Part shown: positions 1-5,159 of the stretch, piece after piece
Position numbering within the stretch: position 1 is the stretch's first letter
Layout: each line of letters starts with the position of its first letter
Source of the DNA: Actinomycetota bacterium
GTDB lineage: Bacteria; Actinomycetota; Actinomycetes; S36-B12; UBA5976
Length of the DNA: 7,364 bases
Direction: 5' to 3'
NCBI GenBank assembly: GCA_947447095.1
Contig: CANFIL010000059.1
Location: forward strand, 1 to 7,364
Program-made: the position numbers and the translations under genes
Notes under the pieces: model-generated
What the model was told of the DNA's origin: nothing
The model's database searches: none
The model's input: only the letters and a program-made list of their open reading frames with translations

Positions 1-42
1 ACAACGACGTACATCGTCACGGGAACTGGGCAGATTCGCTAG
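1..42 (+). CDS. proA: C-terminal end of glutamate-5-semialdehyde dehydrogenase (partial)
   Basis: Frame 1 reads 13 codons, TTTYIVTGTGQIR, and then TAG at 40-42. This resembles the usual ProA C-terminus, a Leu/Thr-Thr-rich strand followed by a G-x-G-(H/Q)-x-R end. ProA reduces gamma-glutamyl phosphate to glutamate-5-semialdehyde in proline synthesis. In many actinobacteria proB-proA lies just upstream of nadD, so the position supports the call. The gene begins outside the window and converges on the flavoenzyme gene, with only 18 nt between the two stop codons and no terminator visible there. The call rests on a very short match plus gene order. Confidence 0.55.
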   Translation, partial: TTTYIVTGTGQIR

Positions 43-60
43 TTCCTTCCGCAGTGGTTA

Positions 61-1191
61 TTAGTTCCTTCGAAACTTCCACAACGGGTTTGTTTGCTCG
101 CTGCCGCATGCAAGGTCTGCGACCATCTGCCCGATTTTCGGCACGAACTTAAAGCCATGACCCGAGCACGGTGACGCTACGGTCAGTGGACCCTGTCGAT
201 CCAGAATGAAATCGGTGTTCGCAGTGTTGGTGAACAAGCACGTCACCGCTGTCGCTGATTCAATGTCAACGCCCGGGAACCATTCGCGTGCGTATTCTTT
301 CGTGGCATTCATCCACGATTCGATGAGCGAGAAGTCGCGATTATCTGGGTCAACAAAATGTCCCGTTTGCTCCTTGCCGATTTTTACGCCAAGTCCAGGC
401 GTATACATTCCGTAGGCGCCACCAGAGACCACGGAGTTGTGATCATCTTCGACAGCATGATGAATAAAGCTTGGCCACAAATTTTCATCTGCAAATTCCG
501 GAAGAGGCGTGAAGTGAGTTGGCTGGCCGAGATCAATTGTGAGTGGCGGAAGTTCCACTTTGTTTCCGACTAGTTTTTCAACCCATGCACCTGCGGAGAC
601 CACAACAGACTTGGTGCGGAAAGTTCCCTCAGCGGTGATAACAGTTGCGATGTCACCTGAGATCTCTATGTCTTCCACTCGAAGATTGGTGAACACCTTG
701 CCGCCGAGTTCCTCGAATCGGCGATAGAGCACGCGAACCGTTTCATCTGCAGCTACTCGTCCGCCGTCGGGACTAAAGATTGCGTGCTCAGCAAACTTCA
801 TGCCGGGCCAACGTTCTTCGGCTTCGGCACGTGAAACCAGTTGGTAAGGCCGCTTGAGGTGATCCAGGGACTCTGCAATCTCTCGGATCGAGCGTTCGAC
901 CCCATGATCGACGTTTCCAATTTGTTCCAGCAAAACAGTGTTGGTTTCTTGTTCAAGTTCACGCCACAGTGGCAGTGCATCGACTGCCAATTGCGAATAC
1001 ATGGGGTTGCGGTAGGCGAAGCGGAAAATTCGAACGCCTCCGTGCGAACTACCTCGATCGTGGGCAATACCAAACTGTTCAATCAGGGCAACGGAATGGT
1101 CACGGCTGGCAAGTTGCCAAGCAGTTGCAGCACCCATCGCGCCACCGCCGACAACAATGTGGTCAAACGTTTCCATAATTGCGCCTCGCAT
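61..1191 (-). CDS. FAD-dependent oxidase, monomeric sarcosine oxidase / N-methyltryptophan oxidase family
   Basis: Members of this family oxidise secondary N-methyl amino acids, releasing formaldehyde and H2O2, with covalently bound FAD. The 376-residue length is typical. Visible motifs are the dinucleotide-binding GGGAMG at residues 15-20, the GSSHGGVRIFRFAY segment at 47-60, Cys318 in TCLFTNT (the position of the FAD-linking Cys), Lys270 in VKIG (equivalent to the O2-activating Lys) and SGHGFKF at 343-349 with Lys348. Two active-site positions differ from the classical enzyme: Glu274 where His is usual after the catalytic Lys, and Phe320 where Tyr follows the flavin Cys. The substrate may therefore not be sarcosine. 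The ATG at 1191 has GGGAG 7 nt upstream; an ATG at 1176 (residue 6) fits the family N-terminus equally well. It is divergent from the nadD operon across about 35 bp. Confidence 0.88.
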   Translation of the reverse strand: MRGAIMETFDHIVVGGGAMGAATAWQLASRDHSVALIEQFGIAHDRGSSHGGVRIFRFAYRNPMYSQLAVDALPLWRELEQETNTVLLEQIGNVDHGVERSIREIAESLDHLKRPYQLVSRAEAEERWPGMKFAEHAIFSPDGGRVAADETVRVLYRRFEELGGKVFTNLRVEDIEISGDIATVITAEGTFRTKSVVVSAGAWVEKLVGNKVELPPLTIDLGQPTHFTPLPEFADENLWPSFIHHAVEDDHNSVVSGGAYGMYTPGLGVKIGKEQTGHFVDPDNRDFSLIESWMNATKEYAREWFPGVDIESATAVTCLFTNTANTDFILDRQGPLTVASPCSGHGFKFVPKIGQMVADLACGSEQTNPLWKFRRN

Positions 1192-1214
1192 TCGTTATCT
1201 CCCAATCTAGTTAC

Positions 1215-1220
1215 TAAAGT
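1215..1220 (+). promoter_or_regulatory. Putative -10 box of the nadD operon, leaderless type
   Basis: TAAAGT matches TANNNT and ends exactly 6 nt before the ATG at 1227, so the predicted transcript would start at or next to the start codon. No clear -35 is seen; TTCGTT at 1191-1196 with an 18-nt spacer is weak. The 35-bp divergent gap also has to hold the promoter of the oxidase gene, for which TAGATT (minus strand, 1209-1204) is a weak candidate, so the two promoters would overlap. Confidence 0.45.
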
Positions 1221-1226
1221 TGAGGT

Positions 1227-1322
1227 ATGGACAACATTCCTTGGTGGGGTTTCGGCCTCGCAGCATTCGTAGTTCTTTCGCTCGCACTTTTCATCGTCAC
1301 GCGCTACAACTCAGAGCGTTAA
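1227..1322 (+). CDS. 31-residue single-pass membrane microprotein, first gene of the nadD operon
   Basis: An ATG at 1227 opens 31 codons ending in TAA at 1320-1322. The protein starts MDNIPWWGFG, continues as an unbroken hydrophobic segment (about residues 5-25, rich in A, V, L and F) and ends in a short polar, net-positive tail, TRYNSER. This predicts one transmembrane helix with the C-terminus inside. It ends 10 nt before nadD and reads in the same direction. GAGG lies only 1 nt from the ATG, too close for a normal ribosome site, but a TANNNT box 6 nt upstream suggests leaderless translation. I do not recognise the family. It could instead be a translated leader with no stable product; the helix-plus-basic-tail layout favours a real small protein. 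Confidence 0.55.
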   Translation: MDNIPWWGFGLAAFVVLSLALFIVTRYNSER

Positions 1323-1332
1323 TTCCTCGCGC

Positions 1333-1902
1333 ATGCGCATCGGCATCATGGGGGGCACGTTTGACCCCATACACATCGGTCATTTGATTGCAGCGAGTGA
1401 AGTTCATCGCGCGCTCAAACTCGACCAAGTGCTGTTCATTCCTGCTGGCCAACCGTGGCAAAAAGCAGATTATGAAGTGAGTCCGAGCGCAGATCGATTA
1501 GCGATGGTTGAACTCGCAGTAGCTCATGATGATCGGTTCGCGACAAGTGACATTGAAATCCGTCGTGAAGGTGCCACATACGCAGTGGACACCATCGAGC
1601 AGCTTCGTGCCGAGAATCCCGACCATGAATTCTTCTGGATCGTCGGCGATGATGTTCTCGTACGAATCCCGACGTGGCACGACTGGAAGAAGTTCATCGA
1701 GCAAGTGACGGTGGTGGCGGTCAACCGGGCTGGTTCTGAAAACCTCGACGTTCTATTTGAATACGAGCGAATCGAAATGCCTGAAGTGAGAGTTTCAGCT
1801 ACGGCACTTCGTGAGCGTTTTGCCCATGGCGATGACTGCCAATACCTTGTGCCCGATGCTGTTGCCGAATACGTGCACGCACACGGGCTGTATCAATCGT
1901 GA
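1333..1902 (+). CDS. nadD: Nicotinate-nucleotide adenylyltransferase
   Basis: NadD transfers AMP from ATP to nicotinate mononucleotide, giving deamido-NAD, in the cytosol. It is a core step of both de novo and salvage NAD synthesis. The 189-residue protein shows the nucleotidyltransferase signature GGTFDPIHIGH at residues 7-17 with the HxGH motif, the central VGDD at 104-107 followed by the W-x-x-W-K segment, and the ISSTxIR-type motif as VSATALRERF at 154-163. No Shine-Dalgarno sequence is seen before the ATG at 1333; translation probably depends on reading through from the microprotein gene, whose stop is 10 nt upstream. Its TGA stop overlaps the GTG start of the next gene (GTGA). Confidence 0.96.
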   Translation: MRIGIMGGTFDPIHIGHLIAASEVHRALKLDQVLFIPAGQPWQKADYEVSPSADRLAMVELAVAHDDRFATSDIEIRREGATYAVDTIEQLRAENPDHEFFWIVGDDVLVRIPTWHDWKKFIEQVTVVAVNRAGSENLDVLFEYERIEMPEVRVSATALRERFAHGDDCQYLVPDAVAEYVHAHGLYQS

Positions 1903-3092
1903 ATGAACTTCCGCGCGTTCTGCGCTGGCTCGTAGGTGGGCTTGGCGCAGTAGCGCTGCTAACTGGACTTCTCGTTGTGAAGGGCGAAGGCCAACGCGCA
2001 CCTCTTCCGCCTGATGTCACCGCATCAGCGACACCGACTACAACCGCTGTGCCTGGCAAGCGATTATCAAATCTGTTGCTGACGATCACAGATCGTAAGG
2101 GACATACTTTGGTATCTACGATTTTGAATCAATCGCCCAATAACGCACACGTTGACATTGTCAGTGTTGACCCCAACGTTGTTGTTGATCTCGACACATT
2201 AGGCATGACGAATCTCGGATCAACATCATTGGAGAGTTCGCCTGACCTGGTTCAGGATGCAGTTTCGGTGGCGACTGGTTTTCCAATTGAAGGCACGCTG
2301 GTGATGCAGCGCCTGTCGCTGGCTGGATTGATCGACGGTGTTGGCGGAATCGACGTTGTGTCGGCCGGAGATTTTGTTGTGAGCCCGATAGGCGAACAGC
2401 CAGTTTATGTTTTTCATGGCGCACAACATTTGGATGGTACGCATGCGTCGTACTACGCGACTTTCTTGCAGGACGGAGAACCGGAGAGTGCACGAACAGA
2501 GCGATTGAATGAAGTTGTTTCCGCGACTCTCAGCTCTCTCCCTAAAGACAGCAAGCGGCTTAAAGAAGTCATCACAGCGCTGGGAGCACTTGCAAAGTCC
2601 ACGATCCCAACTCAGTCCATCGCCGGATTGTTCCTGGACTTGAATGCTGGACATTCGTGGAGTTCAATTTCAAAATTTGCGATTCCAACTGTGCCGAGTG
2701 ACTTGGGAAGATACCCAACCAGCACATGGCTACGCGTGTCCCGGGCAGCCTCCCTCAAAATTGCGCAGAAATTAACTGGGAAAACAGTCAGTACCTCGAG
2801 TGAGAATTCACCTGTGGTCGTCATGGTTGGCGCGACATTGCCGGCAGATCGGTTACAGGCACGTCAGGCGCTCCTGGGCGCAGACTTGGCGTTTGTCGAC
2901 GGTGGAGCGCGTAAAACCCATGCGCACAGCACCTTTGCCGTAGATCCTCGACTGACGCCGGCTCAGATTGCAAAGATTGCCCAGGCACTGAAATTACCTG
3001 CCAGCGTGATTGCAAAGGTCAAAGTCAAGGAGAATCTGCCTGCCGATGCACTTGTTACTCTAGGAACAGACGTTTTAGTTCCAAATCCTTAG
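1899..3092 (+). CDS. Divergent LytR-CpsA-Psr (LCP) family protein with LytR C-terminal domain
   Basis: The 397-residue protein starts at GTG 1899, overlapping the nadD stop by 4 nt. An N-terminal membrane anchor (about residues 9-27) is followed by a Pro/Thr-rich linker (33-52), then an LCP-like domain (about 57-215) and a LytR_C-like domain (about 305-393, starting VVVMVGA). LCP proteins attach teichoic acids, arabinogalactan or other polymers to peptidoglycan outside the membrane. Recognisable LCP landmarks are VGGIDV at 148-153, the G-x-x-LDG-x-x-A-x-Y segment at 174-185 and the paired arginines 199 and 202. Several positions needed for phosphotransferase activity look changed: the SxPRD strand reads SVDPN (89-93), and YxRxR reads YYATF. 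It may be a non-catalytic, structural or regulatory LCP relative. An LCP/LytR_C gene between nadD and rsfS is common in actinobacteria. Confidence 0.82.
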   Translation: MNELPRVLRWLVGGLGAVALLTGLLVVKGEGQRAPLPPDVTASATPTTTAVPGKRLSNLLLTITDRKGHTLVSTILNQSPNNAHVDIVSVDPNVVVDLDTLGMTNLGSTSLESSPDLVQDAVSVATGFPIEGTLVMQRLSLAGLIDGVGGIDVVSAGDFVVSPIGEQPVYVFHGAQHLDGTHASYYATFLQDGEPESARTERLNEVVSATLSSLPKDSKRLKEVITALGALAKSTIPTQSIAGLFLDLNAGHSWSSISKFAIPTVPSDLGRYPTSTWLRVSRAASLKIAQKLTGKTVSTSSENSPVVVMVGATLPADRLQARQALLGADLAFVDGGARKTHAHSTFAVDPRLTPAQIAKIAQALKLPASVIAKVKVKENLPADALVTLGTDVLVPNP

Positions 3093-3103
3093 AAAGAGGT
3101 CTC

Positions 3104-3463
3104 GTGGCCGCATCAGAGCACGCCCTTCATATCCTCGCCGTAGCAGCACAGGCAGCAGCAGATAAGAAGGCCGAAAAAATCGTTGCCCTCGATGTCAGCG
3201 AACATCTCGTCATCACCGACGCATTCCTCATCGCCTCCGGTAGCAGCGACCGTCAGGTCAATGCCATCGTCGACGGTATTGACGAAGCCCTCCTCAAGGA
3301 AGGCATCAAAGCCATTCGTCGTGAGGGACATCGCGAAGGTCGTTGGGTTCTGTTGGACTACTTCGATGTGGTCATTCACGTGCAGCAAGAAGAAGAGCGC
3401 GGTTTGTATGACCTCGAGCGCCTTTGGGCTGATTGCCCACAGATTCCATTGGAGACTGTGTGA
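3104..3463 (+). CDS. rsfS: Ribosome silencing factor RsfS
   Basis: RsfS (RsfA/Iojap, DUF143) binds ribosomal protein L14 on the large subunit and blocks subunit joining, lowering translation in stationary phase or starvation. The 119-residue length is normal. Family blocks are visible: ITDAFLIASGSSDRQVNAI at residues 37-55, EGHREGRWVLLDYFDVVIHV at 74-93 and the R-G-L-Y-D-L-E-R-L-W tail at 99-108. The GTG start at 3104 is supported by AAGAGG 4 nt upstream, the clearest Shine-Dalgarno sequence in the operon. It begins 11 nt after the LCP gene and its stop overlaps the following GTG start. nadD and rsfS are neighbours in many bacteria. Confidence 0.96.
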   Translation: MAASEHALHILAVAAQAAADKKAEKIVALDVSEHLVITDAFLIASGSSDRQVNAIVDGIDEALLKEGIKAIRREGHREGRWVLLDYFDVVIHVQQEEERGLYDLERLWADCPQIPLETV

Positions 3464-4119
3464 CCGCACGACGCCTCGTTCTTTGGCGTCACGGTCGTAC
3501 GTCCTGGAACTCAATTAACCGATTCCAAGGTCAAGAAGACGTTTCACTCGACGAAGTTGGCGTTGACCAAGTTCGGCGTGCAGCGCAAACACTTATCGGA
3601 CTCAAGCCAACACACATTATTGCCAGTGACCTTGAACGTGCACATAACACTGCCTTGGCCCTAGCTGAACTCGCTGGACTTGATGTAGTAACGAATCCTG
3701 ATCTACGTGAAACGTATGCCGGAGCCTGGCAAGGTCTGACACGCAGCGAAATCATGGCTCAGTACCCAGAAGATTTTGCAGCATGGGGCGGCGATCCCAA
3801 CATTCGTCCAGGTGGAGGCGAGACTGCTAAAGAAGTTTCAGATCGTGTCACGCGCGCAATTGAAAAGGCACTAGAAGATGTGCCTGCTGGCGGAACACTC
3901 GTGGTTGCATCTCACGGTGGGGCATTGCGTGCCGCGCTTGGTCAGTTGCTTGCCCTTGATCCAACGCAATGGACAGCGCTCGGTGTGTTAGCAAATGCAC
4001 AGTGGTCCATGTTGATTGAACTCGATGAAAAGATGCCACGACCTGCAGGACTCAAATGGCGGCTTCAGGAATACAACGCAGGATCATTGCCAGAGCCAGC
4101 AATGGGTGACGACCGCTAG
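3460..4119 (+). CDS. Histidine phosphatase (phosphoglycerate-mutase-like), probable GpgP ortholog
   Basis: I place the start at GTG 3460, which overlaps the rsfS stop as GTGA; an ATG 27 nt upstream lies inside rsfS and adds nine residues unlike the family. The 219-residue protein has the RHG catalytic signature (Arg10, His11), SDLERA with Arg60, LRETYAGAWQGLT with the proton donor Glu84, and ASHGG with His152. As far as I can recall, the Mycobacterium tuberculosis glucosyl-3-phosphoglycerate phosphatase GpgP (Rv2419c) lies next to rsfS and nadD and shares the ALG-x-x-x-NA-x-W block (here 173-182) and the (I/L)-x-W-R-L-x-x-x-NA end (198-207). GpgP-type activity in glucosylglycerate synthesis is therefore plausible, but another phosphomonoester substrate cannot be excluded. 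It is the last gene of the operon. Confidence 0.88.
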   Translation: MTARRLVLWRHGRTSWNSINRFQGQEDVSLDEVGVDQVRRAAQTLIGLKPTHIIASDLERAHNTALALAELAGLDVVTNPDLRETYAGAWQGLTRSEIMAQYPEDFAAWGGDPNIRPGGGETAKEVSDRVTRAIEKALEDVPAGGTLVVASHGGALRAALGQLLALDPTQWTALGVLANAQWSMLIELDEKMPRPAGLKWRLQEYNAGSLPEPAMGDDR

Positions 4120-4148
4120 CCAATTCGCGCCACTAAAACCAAGTGGGG

Positions 4149-4154
4149 TAAGGT
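4149..4154 (+). promoter_or_regulatory. Putative -10 box of the tRNA-Ala gene
   Basis: TAAGGT (TANNNT) ends 10 nt before the mature tRNA 5' end, leaving a short leader for RNase P to remove. No convincing -35 is visible. The tRNA could also be co-transcribed with the phosphatase gene, which ends 45 nt upstream with no terminator between. Confidence 0.35.
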
Positions 4155-4164
4155 AAACACGTTC

Positions 4165-4237
4165 GGGGCTATAGCGCAGCTGGTAGCGCACCTGCATGGC
4201 ATGCAGGGGGTCAGGGGTTCGAATCCCCTTAGCTCCA
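4165..4237 (+). tRNA. tRNA-Ala, anticodon GGC
   Basis: A complete 73-nt cloverleaf can be drawn. The acceptor stem is GGGGCTA/TAGCTCC (7 bp), the D arm GCGC/GCGC (4 bp), the anticodon stem CCTGC/GCAGG with loop ATGGCAT, the variable loop GGGTC, and the T arm AGGGG/CCCCT with loop TTCGAAT; the discriminator base is A4237. The anticodon at 4198-4200 is GGC, which reads GCC. The G3-U70 pair (4167 with 4234), the main alanyl-tRNA synthetase identity element, is present. CCA is not encoded. Two intrinsic terminators follow. Confidence 0.97.
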
Positions 4238-4247
4238 CAACACATTG

Positions 4248-4270
4248 GGACCGCTTCGGCGGTCCTTTTG
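4248..4270 (+). terminator. Intrinsic terminator 1 after tRNA-Ala
   Basis: A perfect 7-bp stem GGACCGC/GCGGTCC closes the stable cUUCGg tetraloop and is followed by TTTT. It begins 10 nt after the mature tRNA 3' end. Confidence 0.88.
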
Positions 4271-4308
4271 TGTTTGCAGAGCCAAGGGGATAAATCTCGG
4301 TATTTATG

Positions 4309-4334
4309 GTGTGACGTTTCAGGCAACGTCACAC
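4309..4334. repeat. Perfect 10-bp inverted repeat with 6-nt loop
   Basis: GTGTGACGTT (4309-4318) and AACGTCACAC (4325-4334) are perfect complements around the loop TCAGGC. No T-run follows, so it is not a normal terminator. It sits between the two tRNA terminators. It could be an operator (the core contains TGACGT), the hairpin of a very short RNA ending at terminator 2, or a remnant of inserted DNA. Confidence 0.7.
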
Positions 4335-4355
4335 TAGAAGCTCCACAACACAAGG

Positions 4356-4378
4356 AAGACGGCGAAAGCCGTCTTTTT
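4356..4378 (+). terminator. Intrinsic terminator 2 downstream of tRNA-Ala
   Basis: A perfect 8-bp stem AAGACGGC/GCCGTCTT with a GAAA tetraloop runs into a T-tract (4374-4378). It lies right after the second copy of the tRNA 3'-end repeat and may be the terminator originally joined to that end. Confidence 0.88.
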
Positions 4379-4413
4379 CTGTTTGTCGAGTTTCTGGACG
4401 AACTTCATCAGGG

Positions 4414-4560
4414 CTCTCATAGGTTCACGGCGAAAATACTCAAACCGAAAGTGCCAATTTTGCGACCGCTGGCTGTTGCGTCCTACGCAGGAACAATCGC
4501 GAGCGATTGTGACGCTTGCGCAAAATGATGCATTTCTTGTTTGGTATTTCGCACGTTCAC
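4414..4560. repeat. 147-bp palindromic direct repeat, copy A (upstream of GNAT gene)
   Basis: This copy matches 5160-5306 at 142 of 147 positions with no indels; differences are at 4423, 4472, 4510, 4517 and 4518. The copies stand exactly 746 bp apart. Inside is a long imperfect palindrome (about 4427-4556) with an inner near-perfect palindrome ACAATCGC-GA-GCGATTGT and an outer pairing ATTTTGCG/CGCAAAAT. Apart from this repeat, the 357-nt gene-free stretch 4238-4594 holds the two tRNA terminators, the 10-bp hairpin, the second tRNA-end copy and, at its 3' end, the GNAT promoter; nothing else is evident in 4379-4413. No coding signal is seen in the repeat. Confidence 0.95.
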
Positions 4561-4582
4561 ATTTCGTGCTCAATCGTCAAGG

Positions 4583-4588
4583 TAGGCT
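4583..4588 (+). promoter_or_regulatory. Putative -10 box of the GNAT gene, leaderless type
   Basis: TAGGCT (TANNNT) ends exactly 6 nt before the ATG at 4595, the same geometry as upstream of the microprotein gene and the NIL gene. It lies outside repeat A, so the gene would not depend on the repeat for its promoter. No clear -35 is visible. The overlapping AGG at 4584-4586 is a possible but weak ribosome site if transcription starts further upstream. Confidence 0.4.
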
Positions 4589-4594
4589 CGCTCT

Positions 4595-5149
4595 ATGATT
4601 TCTTGGCCGACCAGCGTTCCGACGCTGATTGATGGTGACTTGATGTTGCGTCCATGGGCCACCACTGACATGGATGCTGTGTATGAAATCTGTCAGGACC
4701 CGACCATTCAGTTGCTCACGACTGTGCCGGTGCCGTACCTGCGTTCGACTGCAGATGATTTCTTTGTGCATCAACAGCGCGGGTTTGAATTGAAGGATTC
4801 GATCTCTTTTGCCGGAGTGGTCAATGGGGAAGTGATCGGAAGTTTTGCGCTACATCACTGCATTCAGTTCGATCATTTTTGCGAACTTGGATACTGGGTT
4901 GCGCCAAATGCGCGTGGACATGGGTTTGCACATCGAGGTGCGAAGCTAGCTACTGACTTTGCGTTTGCGATTGGTTTTCGCCGCGTGCAGGCTGTGACAC
5001 TTCCAGAAAATACTGGCTCGCAAAAGACGTTGCTCAAAGCTGGTTTTGAAATGGAAACGGTTTTACGTCAAGGAATGACGCGTCGGGACGAGACTCAGAC
5101 TGACGCCGTGATGTTTGCGAAGTTTCCGCACGTTGACGTCGAGAAGTGA
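4595..5149 (+). CDS. GNAT-family N-acetyltransferase, RimJ/RimL-like
   Basis: GNAT enzymes transfer acetyl from acetyl-CoA to an amine; the RimJ/RimL subgroup acts on protein N-termini, amino acids or antibiotics. The 184-residue protein has the subgroup layout: an N-terminal strand LMLRPW at 16-21, then LGYWVAPNARGHGFA at 98-112 with the acetyl-CoA-binding R-x-x-G-x-A pattern (Arg107, Gly110, Ala112), then the late motif ENTGSQKTLLKAGF at 138-151. The substrate cannot be predicted. The gene stands alone between two copies of a 147-bp repeat, with repeat B starting 10 nt after the stop codon, and is convergent with the NIL gene. The arrangement suggests recent acquisition or movement as a unit, although base composition is not obviously different from the neighbours. 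Confidence 0.9.
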   Translation: MISWPTSVPTLIDGDLMLRPWATTDMDAVYEICQDPTIQLLTTVPVPYLRSTADDFFVHQQRGFELKDSISFAGVVNGEVIGSFALHHCIQFDHFCELGYWVAPNARGHGFAHRGAKLATDFAFAIGFRRVQAVTLPENTGSQKTLLKAGFEMETVLRQGMTRRDETQTDAVMFAKFPHVDVEK

Positions 5150-5159
5150 ATCAATAGTT

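Larger units (their letters stand above)
4231..4352 (+). repeat. Short direct repeat: tRNA 3' end duplicated 108 nt downstream
   Basis: AGCTCCACAACACA (14 nt) occurs at 4231-4244, covering the tRNA 3' end and first downstream bases, and again at 4339-4352. Each copy is followed within a few bases by a hairpin terminator. This may be a displaced 3' end left by a site-specific insertion, or the remnant of a tandem tRNA duplication. The second copy has no matching T arm or 5' acceptor strand, so it is not an intact tRNA. Confidence 0.75.

Noticed and set aside
841..1272. 143-codon plus-strand frame over the oxidase gene
   Set aside because: It is antisense to a well-supported coding region and also overlaps the microprotein in another frame, with no family resemblance.
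3433..3459. Upstream ATG start for the histidine phosphatase
   Set aside because: It lies inside rsfS and adds residues unlike the family; GTG 3460 gives the standard N-terminus and a 4-nt overlap like that between nadD and the LCP gene.
2226..3514. Minus-strand frames of 110-142 codons opposite the LCP and rsfS genes
   Set aside because: Cys/Arg/Gln-rich shadow translations opposite recognised genes, without start signals or domains.
4300..4345. A second, degenerate tRNA ending at the duplicated AGCTCCACAACACA
   Set aside because: The upstream 10-bp hairpin has the wrong stem and loop sizes for a T arm, and no matching 5' acceptor or anticodon arm can be drawn.
4084..4353. Open frames crossing the tRNA-Ala gene on both strands (4084-4353 minus, 4196-4528 plus)
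   Set aside because: They run through the tRNA and its terminators. The minus-strand product contains a G-I-R-T-P-D-P-type string typical of mistranslated tRNA genes.
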